The notes beneath the pieces were generated by a model. That model saw only the letters and a list, made by a program, of their open reading frames with translations, was not told where the DNA came from and did no database searches. Shown piece after piece: positions 8,713-17,178 of a DNA stretch of 64,000 bases (the stretch's first letter is position 1; every line of letters begins with the position of its first letter). The stretch is from Reichenbachiella carrageenanivorans (GTDB taxonomy: Bacteria; Bacteroidota; Bacteroidia; Cytophagales; Cyclobacteriaceae). The DNA lies in NCBI RefSeq assembly GCF_025639805.1, contig NZ_CP106735.1, forward strand, positions 186,001-250,000, written 5' to 3'. The position numbers and the translations under genes were made by a program.

Positions 8713-8907
8713 CTTTCTGAATTGTTCTTTAGTGTTCAATTAAGCCAGTAAAGTACGAAATAATCCTGAAAGCGTTCCTTATTCAATCTGATTTTGAATA
8801 GAATATTACCTACCTATTGAAAAAGTCCAGTTAATTGTAAAAGATGGCCAACCACAGCCTGACAGGCCTCCTTTAGCTACAATATTTTTTATTCTTATCT
8901 GATCGCT

Positions 8908-8915
8908 TATATTTG
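8908..8915 (+). promoter_or_regulatory. Likely -7 element of hppA
   Basis: TATATTTG is a perfect match to TAnnTTTG. Transcription would start near 8920, only about ten bases before the terminator-like hairpin at 8931-8949 and about 60 bases before the hppA ATG. The -33 region is AT-rich with no exact TTTG. Confidence 0.5.
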
Positions 8916-8930
8916 ATACGGTTTAAATAG

Positions 8931-8961
8931 AGAGGGCAGATGGCCCTCTTTTTAATTTTTA
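8931..8961 (+). terminator. Terminator-like hairpin in the hppA leader
   Basis: A perfect 7-bp stem AGAGGGC / GCCCTCT (8931-8937 with 8943-8949), a 5-base loop, and a U-rich tail (TTTTTAATTTTT). It is oriented with the plus strand, but there is no plus-strand gene upstream that it could end; it lies between the predicted hppA promoter and its ATG at 8982. It therefore looks like an attenuator or the end of a very short leader RNA. Confidence 0.55.
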
Positions 8962-8981
8962 ATAATTTCTAGGAAAAAGAT

Positions 8982-11486
8982 ATGAGTAATTTGATTTACG
9001 TGCCAATCGCATTGGCCTGTCTAGGACTTGTATTCATGTTAATGAAAATGGCATGGGTGAAAAAACAAAGTCCTGGGAATGAGAAGATGCAAGAAATCTC
9101 CAAAAACATCAAAGAGGGTGCCTTGGCTTTCTTGAGTGCCGAATACAAACTATTAGCCATCTTCGTAGTAGCCGCTTCTATAGCATTATTCGGTATTTCT
9201 ACTTTGGTAGCAACTACCAGCTGGATGATCGTCCCAGCCTTTATCATTGGTGCTATTTTTTCTGCTGCTGCTGGCAATATCGGCATGCGGATCGCCACTG
9301 AGGCCAACGCCCGAACTACAGAAGCAGCCAGAACCAGTCTCCCCAATGCCCTAAAAGTTTCGTTTGGCGGTGGTACTGTGATGGGATTAGGAGTAGCAGG
9401 CTTAGCCGTTTTAGGTCTAAGCTTGTTCTTTTTAGTTTTTGTCAAATCTTTTATGGGCAATGGCTCTTTCTACAACGACATGACCATGGTACTTGAAGCC
9501 CTAGCTGGCTTCTCTCTAGGAGCCGAATCTATCGCGCTTTTTGCTCGTGTAGGTGGCGGTATATATACCAAAGCCGCTGACGTAGGTGCTGATCTAGTAG
9601 GCAAAGTCGAAGCAGGTATCCCGGAAGACGACCCCAGAAACCCTGCAACCATCGCCGACAACGTAGGCGACAACGTAGGTGATGTCGCGGGTATGGGGGC
9701 TGACCTTTTCGGGTCTTACGTCGCCACCGTATTGGCCTCTATGGTACTAGGCAACTACATTATCAAAGACATGGCCGATGCTGGCCTAGTACTCGATACC
9801 TTTGGTGGCATGGGACCTATCTTGCTACCCATCATGATTGCAGGAGTGGGTATTGTTTCTTCGATCATAGGTACTTTTCTAATCAACATCAAAGACAATT
9901 CTGCTAAAGAAGCTGACGTTCAAAAAGCATTGAACACAGGAAATATTGCCTCTATCATCCTCACGGCTATCGCTGGCTGGTTCTTGATCGACTATATGCT
10001 CCCTGAGACTATTATAGGCATGAAATTTTTCGGAGAAGGCACCATGGACATCCCTAGCCGTCATGTATTCTATGCTACTTTGGTAGGGCTTGGGGTTGGG
10101 TACTTGATCTCTATGTTTACCGAATACTATACTGCCCTAGGCAAGAAGCCTGTGATGGACATCGTACAAAACTCATCTACAGGAGCTGCTACCAACATCA
10201 TTGCTGGTTTGGCTACTGGTATGATCTCTACCTTCTCTTCAGTAATCCTTTTTGCAATCGCCATTTGGGGATCTTACGAATTGGCAGGATTCTACGGCGT
10301 GGCTATCGCTGCCTCTGCTATGATGGCAACTACTGCTATGCAGTTGGCCATCGACGCCTTTGGCCCTATCGCGGATAACGCTGGAGGCGTAGCCGAAATG
10401 AGCGAATGCCCTGCAGAAGTAAGAGAAAGAACTGACATTTTAGATTCAGTAGGTAATACTACTGCTGCTGTAGGTAAAGGTTTTGCAATTGCGTCTGCTG
10501 CCTTAACGGCACTAGCTTTGTTTGCCGCCTATGTCACCTTTACTGGTATCGATGGGATCAACATTTTCAAAGCGGACGTATTGGCGGCCTTGTTTATCGG
10601 CGGTATGATCCCAGTAGTATTTTCTGCTTTGGCCATGAAATCTGTAGGTAAAGCAGCCATGGAAATGGTAATGGAAGTAAGACGCCAGTTCAAAGAAATC
10701 CCTGGCATACTAGAAGGCACTGGCAAACCCGATTATGCCAGATGTGTAGAGATTTCTACTCAAGCAGCCTTGAAAGAAATGATGCTCCCAGGTGCCTTGA
10801 CTATCATCACTCCGATCATTATCGGGTTTGTAATGGGACCTGAGGCACTGGGTGCCTATATGGCTGGTGTAGCAGTATCTGGTGTGATGTGGGCCATTTT
10901 CCAAAACAACGCAGGTGGTGCTTGGGACAATGCCAAAAAATCATTTGAAGCAGGGGTGATGATCAACGGAGAGATGACCTACAAAGGCTCTGAAGCACAC
11001 AAAGCTGCCGTAACTGGTGATACTGTAGGTGATCCATTCAAAGATACTTCAGGGCCATCTATGAATATCCTGATCAAATTGACCTGTCTGGTAGGCTTAG
11101 TAATCGCTCCAATTTTGGGAGAAGTATATGGCACTGGTGGACACGGATCTGAAGTGAAAATGGAAATGATGGGATGTAAGCACGAAGGACCTTGTACGGC
11201 TGCTTGTCATACCAAAATGGACAAAAAAGAATGCAAAATTGGCTGTACGAAGGCATGCTGCGCAAGCAAAGGCGAAACGAAAACTTGTAAGCCTGGATGT
11301 ACAAAAGCTTGTTGCGCTACAAAAGGTGCTAAGAAAGAAATAAAAATAATCATGTCTGGCGAAGAGACCAGTACTACAGCAATCGTAGAAACGAAATCAA
11401 TAGTGGATGGAAAAGAAACGGTAAACGTAGATACACTATCAGGCTCAAAAACTGAAGTAGAAGCCCAACTGCAAGAATTAAAATAA
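8982..11486 (+). CDS. hppA: Membrane-bound ion-pumping pyrophosphatase with Cys-rich tail
   Basis: An 834-residue protein; residues 1 to about 720 are a complete 16-helix M-PPase that couples pyrophosphate hydrolysis to Na+ and/or H+ transport. Visible motifs include GGGIYTKAADVGADLVGKVE, DDPRNPATIADNVGDNVGD, DNAGGVAEM and GDTVGDPFKDTSGPS. NTTAAVGKGF has Ala and Gly at the positions that mark K+-dependent enzymes. What is unusual is a C-terminal extension of about 105 residues: it holds 11 Cys between residues 732 and about 782, with the unit CK(I/P)GCTKACCA(S/T)KG twice at an 18-residue period, then a Thr/Glu/Lys-rich end. In M-PPases the C-terminus faces away from the cytoplasm, so this tail would be periplasmic. 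The gene stands alone, with its own promoter, leader hairpin and terminator. Confidence 0.95.
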   Translation: MSNLIYVPIALACLGLVFMLMKMAWVKKQSPGNEKMQEISKNIKEGALAFLSAEYKLLAIFVVAASIALFGISTLVATTSWMIVPAFIIGAIFSAAAGNIGMRIATEANARTTEAARTSLPNALKVSFGGGTVMGLGVAGLAVLGLSLFFLVFVKSFMGNGSFYNDMTMVLEALAGFSLGAESIALFARVGGGIYTKAADVGADLVGKVEAGIPEDDPRNPATIADNVGDNVGDVAGMGADLFGSYVATVLASMVLGNYIIKDMADAGLVLDTFGGMGPILLPIMIAGVGIVSSIIGTFLINIKDNSAKEADVQKALNTGNIASIILTAIAGWFLIDYMLPETIIGMKFFGEGTMDIPSRHVFYATLVGLGVGYLISMFTEYYTALGKKPVMDIVQNSSTGAATNIIAGLATGMISTFSSVILFAIAIWGSYELAGFYGVAIAASAMMATTAMQLAIDAFGPIADNAGGVAEMSECPAEVRERTDILDSVGNTTAAVGKGFAIASAALTALALFAAYVTFTGIDGINIFKADVLAALFIGGMIPVVFSALAMKSVGKAAMEMVMEVRRQFKEIPGILEGTGKPDYARCVEISTQAALKEMMLPGALTIITPIIIGFVMGPEALGAYMAGVAVSGVMWAIFQNNAGGAWDNAKKSFEAGVMINGEMTYKGSEAHKAAVTGDTVGDPFKDTSGPSMNILIKLTCLVGLVIAPILGEVYGTGGHGSEVKMEMMGCKHEGPCTAACHTKMDKKECKIGCTKACCASKGETKTCKPGCTKACCATKGAKKEIKIIMSGEETSTTAIVETKSIVDGKETVNVDTLSGSKTEVEAQLQELK

Positions 11487-11501
11487 GCTTTGATAAAAAC
11501 T

Positions 11502-11539
11502 AAAAATAGCTCAGGGCTTAAACCTTGAGCTATTTTTTT
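11502..11539. terminator. Bidirectional terminator between hppA and the PepSY gene
   Basis: ATAGCTCAGG pairs with CCTTGAGCTAT (one bulged base), flanked by an A-run on the left and TTTTTTT on the right, so it can act on both strands. It lies 15 bases after the hppA stop and just past the stop of the convergent PepSY gene at 11543. Confidence 0.8.
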
Positions 11540-11542
11540 GTC

Positions 11543-12946
11543 TCAATTTTTCTTGAGCAAAATCCAAAGTCCAGACATCGCAATCATCACTACGGCCAGT
11601 GAGGCCATGGACATGATGCCATCTCGTACTCCTTTCCCTAAGAAATTAAACATGTTGTACTTGTGCAGAAAAATGAAACTCAAGATTTCAGCTCTGTTCT
11701 TATCTCTCACAATCGCCCCTGGGATACCCGAACTAGGTTCCACAAAACACGTCAAGTGATCTGGCGTATCAAAAGCCACTTTCACCACAGGCAATCGTTT
11801 GTTGATGAAACCGTACTCATTATAAAACCGGGTAATCAACTCTGGCTCTGCCAGCAAAGGAAAATCCTGTCCAGCTATCTCAAAGGCACGCTGTGTCGCG
11901 TAAGCCAAGTCTCCGTTGACTAATGGCATCAATCGATCTACACTCAAATAAACAACCGATGTATTAGCTTGAGCCAAAACGATCCGATAGTACCACTTAC
12001 CATTCAAGACTTTCAAAGACATTTGCCGAACGGCAGTCCCTGCTTGACGAATCGCAGACATAGGATTTGCCTCTAACTGTCCCACTCCGATAGTAGCCCA
12101 TGCTGGCCCTTGCCCATTCAAATCATACGGCTCAAATTTTTGTAGCGAATGATACGCTCCGCTAAAAGAAAACATCAACAAAACAATAGACACCGCCACG
12201 GCTAATTTTCTATGTCTGCGGCGTGGTTTCATTCGTTCAGAAGTATTGGTAGTGGCATTTTTAGTACTGAAGAAAATAACGAGGCCTAGTACACCCGTCA
12301 CAAAAACCAAAGAAGAAAACACCAATACGGCTACTTTTTTGGCATATGAATTTTCACCTAAAAAATCCCAATTATGAAACATAGAAAACACCCATAAAAA
12401 GCCTTTTCGGAGCCTATCATTGAGTGTACCCAACCTAGACGATCCCGTGTGTACATACACCTCCATACCATCCGCCCGATCAAATGCCACTCGATAAACT
12501 GGCAGCAGCCTGTTGATAATTTTATACTCTGCCGTATATTCATCTACTCGCTCGATCTCGACAATCCCTGCTGTCTGATCCCCTAAAAAGTATCGAGCCA
12601 ACTGCTTGGCATAAAGCTGATCGCCATCGACTAGCTCACTACCATCTGCCCAACTATAGTATTGCCATTGGCCAGTAGCCGTTTGGATCTGGTAGTATGG
12701 CTGGCCATCTACTCTAACCAAGCGAAGGTCTTTTATTTCTGTCTTGTCTATAGGCAAATCTTGTAGATCGACAGCCGTAGCATCCGTTTCAAATGGCGCT
12801 TGTTTCAAAAACATTTCGGCAGGGGAAATCTTGAAGAAATGTCCCATCAATGGATGCATCAGCCCACTCAGACACCACATTAATACAGGCAATAAACACA
12901 CGGCACTGAGCCATCGATGCCAGAGATATAATTGTTTTCTTTTCAT
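11543..12946 (-). CDS. PepSY-domain inner-membrane protein (PepSY_TM family)
   Basis: A 467-residue protein from the ATG at 12946 (a TTG at 12964 gives six more residues). The N-terminus LYLWHRWLSAVCLLPVLMW begins the first membrane helix with the His typical of PepSY-TM proteins; other helices lie near 190-220, 235-260 and at the C-terminus, separated by PepSY-like periplasmic regions (YRVAFD and VKVAFD-type strands). Family knowledge: such proteins accompany TonB receptors for siderophores and can act as reductases releasing iron at the inner membrane. It follows the TonB receptor gene by 57 bases, with a 10-bp hairpin just before the ATG, so the two form an operon. Confidence 0.85.
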   Translation of the reverse strand: MKRKQLYLWHRWLSAVCLLPVLMWCLSGLMHPLMGHFFKISPAEMFLKQAPFETDATAVDLQDLPIDKTEIKDLRLVRVDGQPYYQIQTATGQWQYYSWADGSELVDGDQLYAKQLARYFLGDQTAGIVEIERVDEYTAEYKIINRLLPVYRVAFDRADGMEVYVHTGSSRLGTLNDRLRKGFLWVFSMFHNWDFLGENSYAKKVAVLVFSSLVFVTGVLGLVIFFSTKNATTNTSERMKPRRRHRKLAVAVSIVLLMFSFSGAYHSLQKFEPYDLNGQGPAWATIGVGQLEANPMSAIRQAGTAVRQMSLKVLNGKWYYRIVLAQANTSVVYLSVDRLMPLVNGDLAYATQRAFEIAGQDFPLLAEPELITRFYNEYGFINKRLPVVKVAFDTPDHLTCFVEPSSGIPGAIVRDKNRAEILSFIFLHKYNMFNFLGKGVRDGIMSMASLAVVMIAMSGLWILLKKN

Positions 12947-12959
12947 AATTTTTTGAATG

Positions 12960-12993
12960 AACAAGATGGCTCGATAATGCTAACCATCTTGTT
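12960..12993 (-). other. Intercistronic hairpin between TonB receptor and PepSY genes
   Basis: A perfect 10-bp inverted repeat AACAAGATGG / CCATCTTGTT (12960-12969 and 12984-12993) with a 14-base loop. On the minus strand it sits between the receptor stop and 14 bases before the PepSY ATG. There is no U-tract, so it is not a standard terminator; mRNA processing, 3'-end stabilisation of the receptor message or control of PepSY translation are possible. Confidence 0.45.
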
Positions 12994-13003
12994 ACAAGTT
13001 CTT

Positions 13004-15307
13004 TTATTTTTGAAATTTGTAGGCCAACCCTACATTGAAAGTACGTGGATCTCCTGGTTGATAATTAGTCCCCCAAGCAGACTTCGTTACATTAGTCGCA
13101 TAGATTTTATCACCCACATTCATGATGTTGAGCCAAGTTTCAAAGCCTTTGAATTCATAACCGATACGAACATGAAAAATATCAAACCCTTCGTAAGTAG
13201 AAGTATTGGCGGCATCGGTATAGTATTCGTCCATATGCTGCCACTCTATGCCCACTCGCAAGCCTCTCACAAAAGACGGCCTGTAAGTGATCTCTCCATT
13301 GGCTATCCATGATGGCGCTGTAGCCATTTCATTGTTTGAAAAATCAACGCCTGACTCTACATAGTCTTTGAACTCATGCTGTGCGTTAGTTCCGCTCAAC
13401 CGGATGTACAAATCACTGATCGGCTTGTAGTTGAACCCATACTCTACTCCTCGATGCACAGTCTCTCCAGCATTTTCATTGGCATAGTCTCCACTAGGCT
13501 GCTGCACGTTGATGATTTCATCTTTGCCATTGAGCTGGTACACTGCCACGTCTATCGATGCCTTATTATTGAGCAAAGCAAACCAGCCCCCCACTTCGTA
13601 ATTGGTAAATACGGCTGGATCTAACGTAGGCACCTTTACGCCACGGTAAAGCTCGCTCACCTGTGGCGGCACAAACCCTTGGCTGAAGTTGGCATACATA
13701 CCCGACCGTTGGCTAATCGAATAATTCAACCCAACCTTTGGCGTAAAAGCATTGAAGTGATTAGTTTCATCTGGAGCCCCTGAATAAGCATTAGATGGCA
13801 AGTGATTGTCGTACACATAAGTGAACCTATCGAATCGCACAGCAGCCGTCACATGCAGTTTGGCTACAGGATTCAATTCCAACTGCGCATAACCTGCATA
13901 GTTGATCAAATCCGTTTCATAGTTCGTCAACACTGAATCTGATGGAGTAAAACCGTCGTACACACCTGCATCTGTTTTGTGTACACTGATATAATTAGCT
14001 AAATAAGAACTTGGGCTATAATCCAAACTCGCCCCTGTGGTCATAGAAGAATTCCAGAAGTTCAACACTTCTTTGTGTTGTAAAATCAATCCATAACTGT
14101 TGAAGGAATTGTCATTGACTTCGGAGTGCGCTAGGTTTTCATCTCCACCAGGGTTAGCCCAAGGGGAATAATCGTCTTTGATTCTGTAAGAAGGATTTTG
14201 CTTCACAGAATTGCTACGATAGAAAAAAGTAGCGGACGATTTAGATCCTCTATCCCAATAATAATCTAGGGCACTTTTGTAACGCAACGCCTCCACATCT
14301 CGATCGGTAAAAGTCTGAAACGAAGAGTACTCCTGACCATAAAAACTAGCGCTATCCAAACTACCAGCAGCATCCGACCGATAGTTTACGTAAGTCATGC
14401 TATTGGACCACAGAGCCTTTTCGCTCAATTCTACTGTAGCTTTTAGCGTCAGCGCAAATTTCTCATAGTCGCTATGGTCTCTGTAGCCATCTACTCGCGT
14501 GGCGTAGTTGGTAGAGGCCACCACGCCTACTTTGCCATAAGTATCCGAAAACATCAAGTCTCCCCGTTTGTACCCAAGGTTATTGGCCTGCACAGAGGCT
14601 TTTGCTAACAATGTAGAAGTAGGGTTGAGCGTGATAAAATTAACTGCTCCCCCAATGGCTTCACTACCGTATAGCGAAGAAGCCGGCCCTCTGATTACCT
14701 CAATATTTTTGAACGAAGCCATATTCATTTCGATCAATGCATTATGATTGAACACACCTGTGGTACGAACAGGCACACCGTCTTCGAGATATAAAAACAA
14801 GCTTTTGTAGCTCAACGGCTGCCGAATTGCCATACTGTGCTGCTCATTACCCAAGTCCACCATGTATACCCCTGGTGTTTTGTTGAGTAGCTGATCTGTG
14901 CTAGTGGCTTTAGCTTCTTCGATTTGCTGAGCCGACAAACTAGAAATTGCCACTGGTGTTTCGGATCGCATTTGCGCATCTCTACTTGCTGAGATGACGA
15001 CCTGATTGAGTTCTACGCTTGACTGAGCCAATTCGACCTGATCAAAATCAGCTGTTGCTTTCATTTGAAGAGTTTCATACCCCAGATAGGAAATAGAAAT
15101 TTCCTGATCTATTGGTACTTGGAGCTGAAAAGCACCCATTAGATCGGTAATAGTACCTTTAGCTTCTCCTTTGATCACAATATTGACTCCTGGTATAGGT
15201 TCTTTAGTTTGCTTATCGACTATAATACCCGAGACGTTTTGCTGAGCTATCGATACAGACACACTTACACATAATATGGCTAGTGTAGCCTTTATTATTC
15301 TTTTCAT
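13004..15307 (-). CDS. TonB-dependent outer-membrane receptor
   Basis: A 767-residue receptor. A signal peptide (about 1-21, ending SIAQ) is followed by a carboxypeptidase-like regulatory domain (GIIVDKQTKEPIPGVNIVIK and GAFQLQVP, about 25-105), then the plug domain (AIRQPLS, LEDGVPVRT, IEVIRGPASSLYGSEAIGGAVN) and a C-terminal 22-strand barrel ending in the aromatic FNVGLAYKFQK-type last strand. Its ligand cannot be read directly; the PepSY protein downstream suggests a ferric siderophore, and the small exported Cys protein upstream suggests metal homeostasis. Likely Fur-regulated, but I did not find a convincing Fur box. Confidence 0.93.
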   Translation of the reverse strand: MKRIIKATLAILCVSVSVSIAQQNVSGIIVDKQTKEPIPGVNIVIKGEAKGTITDLMGAFQLQVPIDQEISISYLGYETLQMKATADFDQVELAQSSVELNQVVISASRDAQMRSETPVAISSLSAQQIEEAKATSTDQLLNKTPGVYMVDLGNEQHSMAIRQPLSYKSLFLYLEDGVPVRTTGVFNHNALIEMNMASFKNIEVIRGPASSLYGSEAIGGAVNFITLNPTSTLLAKASVQANNLGYKRGDLMFSDTYGKVGVVASTNYATRVDGYRDHSDYEKFALTLKATVELSEKALWSNSMTYVNYRSDAAGSLDSASFYGQEYSSFQTFTDRDVEALRYKSALDYYWDRGSKSSATFFYRSNSVKQNPSYRIKDDYSPWANPGGDENLAHSEVNDNSFNSYGLILQHKEVLNFWNSSMTTGASLDYSPSSYLANYISVHKTDAGVYDGFTPSDSVLTNYETDLINYAGYAQLELNPVAKLHVTAAVRFDRFTYVYDNHLPSNAYSGAPDETNHFNAFTPKVGLNYSISQRSGMYANFSQGFVPPQVSELYRGVKVPTLDPAVFTNYEVGGWFALLNNKASIDVAVYQLNGKDEIINVQQPSGDYANENAGETVHRGVEYGFNYKPISDLYIRLSGTNAQHEFKDYVESGVDFSNNEMATAPSWIANGEITYRPSFVRGLRVGIEWQHMDEYYTDAANTSTYEGFDIFHVRIGYEFKGFETWLNIMNVGDKIYATNVTKSAWGTNYQPGDPRTFNVGLAYKFQK

Positions 15308-15424
15308 TATAGAATATCGTATGATGCATGAATCCTTTATAGACGCATGCAGTTATGTTTATTTTAAATTTTAAACACCATGTTCGCCAAAATGTAGAGA
15401 TGGCAAAGGTGGTTTGTGGCGATA

Positions 15425-15473
15425 TTCAGATTGATAAAAATGTATTTTCCCGAAAAGGAAAATGATTCTGAAT
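15425..15473 (-). other. Nested hairpin upstream of the TonB receptor gene
   Basis: An outer stem ATTCAGA / TCTGAAT (15425-15431 with 15467-15473) encloses an inner stem ATTTTCC / GGAAAAT (15444-15450 with 15457-15463). It lies between the small exported protein gene and the receptor start. No U-tract follows on the minus strand. It could be an operator or a leader structure; I do not recognise it as any known riboswitch. Confidence 0.3.
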
Positions 15474-15491
15474 AGCCAAAAAGAAGTGATT

Positions 15492-15881
15492 TTAAGCAAA
15501 TTTGGGCGGTGGAGAAGCCACATCGCCATATATAGAATAATAGGACTGAAAATAATACACCATTCCTCCTAGTAATAAGCCTTGACCCAACTGAGCAAAA
15601 GATGTATTGGTGTCTATCAGGATGTGCATCAATACTTCGTGACCCAATTTGACTTGCTGCATCGGGCGGTCTGCGGACGATTCTTCGTTCGCATATTTAG
15701 CCAACTGCTCTTCTAGGTTACAAATATCCTCGCATCGAGTGAAGCCCGCATCGAGTTTTTCAGTATCGAGACTAAGCACGGCATAATCCTTAGACAAAGC
15801 ATACTCCACGTAAGGCACGAAAGGTTTCGCCCAGACAAGGGTGTATAATAGTAATAAAGATATAGCGATGATGCGGTTCAT
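15492..15881 (-). CDS. Small exported protein next to the TonB receptor
   Basis: A 129-residue protein with a signal peptide (about 1-19, ending VWAKP), a region EYALSKDYAV followed by CEDICNLEEQLAKY, and a C-terminal SPPPKFA end. The order (E-Y-x-L-N/S-x-D-Y, a C-x-x-x-C pair, a Leu-rich helix, and a terminal Pro cluster) resembles small exported proteins often found beside TonB receptors and metal genes in Bacteroidota, where the pair usually reads CNGKC. That resemblance is from memory and moderate. It is 184 bases upstream of the receptor on the same strand. A metal-binding role is inference. Confidence 0.65.
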   Translation of the reverse strand: MNRIIAISLLLLYTLVWAKPFVPYVEYALSKDYAVLSLDTEKLDAGFTRCEDICNLEEQLAKYANEESSADRPMQQVKLGHEVLMHILIDTNTSFAQLGQGLLLGGMVYYFQSYYSIYGDVASPPPKFA

Positions 15882-15916
15882 TCACGGCGAATTTAAAGCT
15901 TCCCTCAAAAAAACAG

Positions 15917-16627
15917 CTATAGTTTTAGGTAATAAGAAGCGAGCAGCTCATTAAATTTATCAGAATGCTTCCTCCCTTCTCTAATAAGAAGCTCCTCGGG
16001 CTCCAACGACTGAGACTGAGGAGAGACCAAAGAAATCACTCGAAATATGGCTGCACTGGGTTGGTTTCGAATGATGAGAGCAGGTTGACAAAAGAGTCCT
16101 ATCTGCTCGGCAGCTTGCTTAAACTGCTGCGACTCCAACTCTGGGTACAGGATGTAAGCACAACCATCTGCGGATAAAAGGATCTTGAGGGCTTCGGCTA
16201 AAGAAGCCTTGCTAAAATCTAAAGAGTCGTGCTTGGCTAAATTTTTATTTTCGGTCTCAGCCTTCAGGCTGTTAGTAAAAAACGGAGGGTTGGACACAAT
16301 CAGATCATAGCGATTATTATTGTTTTTGGCATAATCAAAGATATCCTGATGGATCACAGACACTCTATTTACCCACGGCGAAGCAGCTACATTTTGTGCA
16401 GCTTGCTGCGCTGCCTGTTCATCTAACTCCACGGCATCAATCTGCCCATCGATCCGCTGTGCCAGCATCAGAGCCAAAAGCCCCGTACCAGTACCAATAT
16501 CCAAAATCCGGCTAGGCTTAGCAGCAGCCACCCAAGCCCCCAAGAGACATGCTTCTGTACTGACTTTCATAGCGCATAGTTCCTGATGGATGATGAATTG
16601 TTTAAACTGAAAATAGGAATTGGCCAT
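15917..16627 (-). CDS. trmN6: tRNA1(Val) (adenine(37)-N6)-methyltransferase
   Basis: A 236-residue class I methyltransferase from the ATG at 16627 (20 more residues are possible upstream but are not family-like). The N-terminus FQFKQFIIHQ and AMKVSTEACLLGAWV are characteristic of the YfiC/TrmN6 group; ILDIGTGTGLLALMLAQR is motif I and SNPPFF the NPPF motif for amino-group methylation of adenine. It modifies A37 of a valine tRNA, as judged by family. It is divergent from the arsenosugar-type cluster, with 130 bases between the starts. Confidence 0.88.
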   Translation of the reverse strand: MANSYFQFKQFIIHQELCAMKVSTEACLLGAWVAAAKPSRILDIGTGTGLLALMLAQRIDGQIDAVELDEQAAQQAAQNVAASPWVNRVSVIHQDIFDYAKNNNNRYDLIVSNPPFFTNSLKAETENKNLAKHDSLDFSKASLAEALKILLSADGCAYILYPELESQQFKQAAEQIGLFCQPALIIRNQPSAAIFRVISLVSPQSQSLEPEELLIREGRKHSDKFNELLASYYLKL

Positions 16628-16757
16628 ACTGCTTTTTTTATCTTTCGAAATAAGATTACAAATTATCGGAATTATTTCCCTTCTCACATGGTTAATGGAT
16701 TAGAAATTTTAAATTCAAGATTTAATATTCACTGATAGATTCAAACCCACCATTTCC

Positions 16758-17093
16758 ATGGAAAAATCATACTACGATCCAAAGGATCTTAAGAAATTTG
16801 GCAACATCTCAGAGTTGCAACCCAAGTTGGGAAAAAAATTTTTCGACTACTACGGCGAAGTATTCAAAGAAGGCGCACTGACTCAGCGAGAAAAATCTTT
16901 GATCGCCCTAGCTGTATCTCATGCAGTACAGTGCCCCTACTGCATCGATGCCTATACTGCCGACTCGCTCGAAAAAGGCGCCGACGAAACCCAAATGATG
17001 GAAGCTATTCATGTAGCGGCAGCGATCAAAAGCGGCGCAGTACTCGTACATGGCGTACAGATGATGAATAAGATTGATGATTTGACCATGTAA
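16758..17093 (+). CDS. AhpD/carboxymuconolactone-decarboxylase-like protein of the arsenosugar cluster
   Basis: A 111-residue all-helical protein of the AhpD/CMD fold. The redox pair C59-P-Y-C62 lies in HAVQCPYCIDAYT, preceded by the conserved REKSLIALAVSHA helix and followed by GADETQMMEAIHVAAA. Members of this subgroup are annotated as peroxidase-like proteins associated with arsenosugar biosynthesis, and the two following genes fit that. The exact reaction is not known; thiol-dependent redox handling of arsenic intermediates is a reasonable inference. First gene of a three-gene plus-strand unit, 85 bases before arsS. Confidence 0.88.
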   Translation: MEKSYYDPKDLKKFGNISELQPKLGKKFFDYYGEVFKEGALTQREKSLIALAVSHAVQCPYCIDAYTADSLEKGADETQMMEAIHVAAAIKSGAVLVHGVQMMNKIDDLTM

Positions 17094-17178
17094 ACCAATC
17101 GTCATTGTACATAAGAAGGAGCTACAAGATCGACAGTCCAGCAAAAAGGTGATGATAAAAAAGAAATTCAATTGAAAC

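Noticed and set aside
8996..9460. 154-codon minus-strand frame
   Set aside because: Antisense shadow of hppA caused by its Ala/Gly-rich codons.
15308..15491. Riboswitch (for example cobalamin) upstream of the TonB receptor
   Set aside because: No conserved box was recognisable; only a small nested hairpin is visible.
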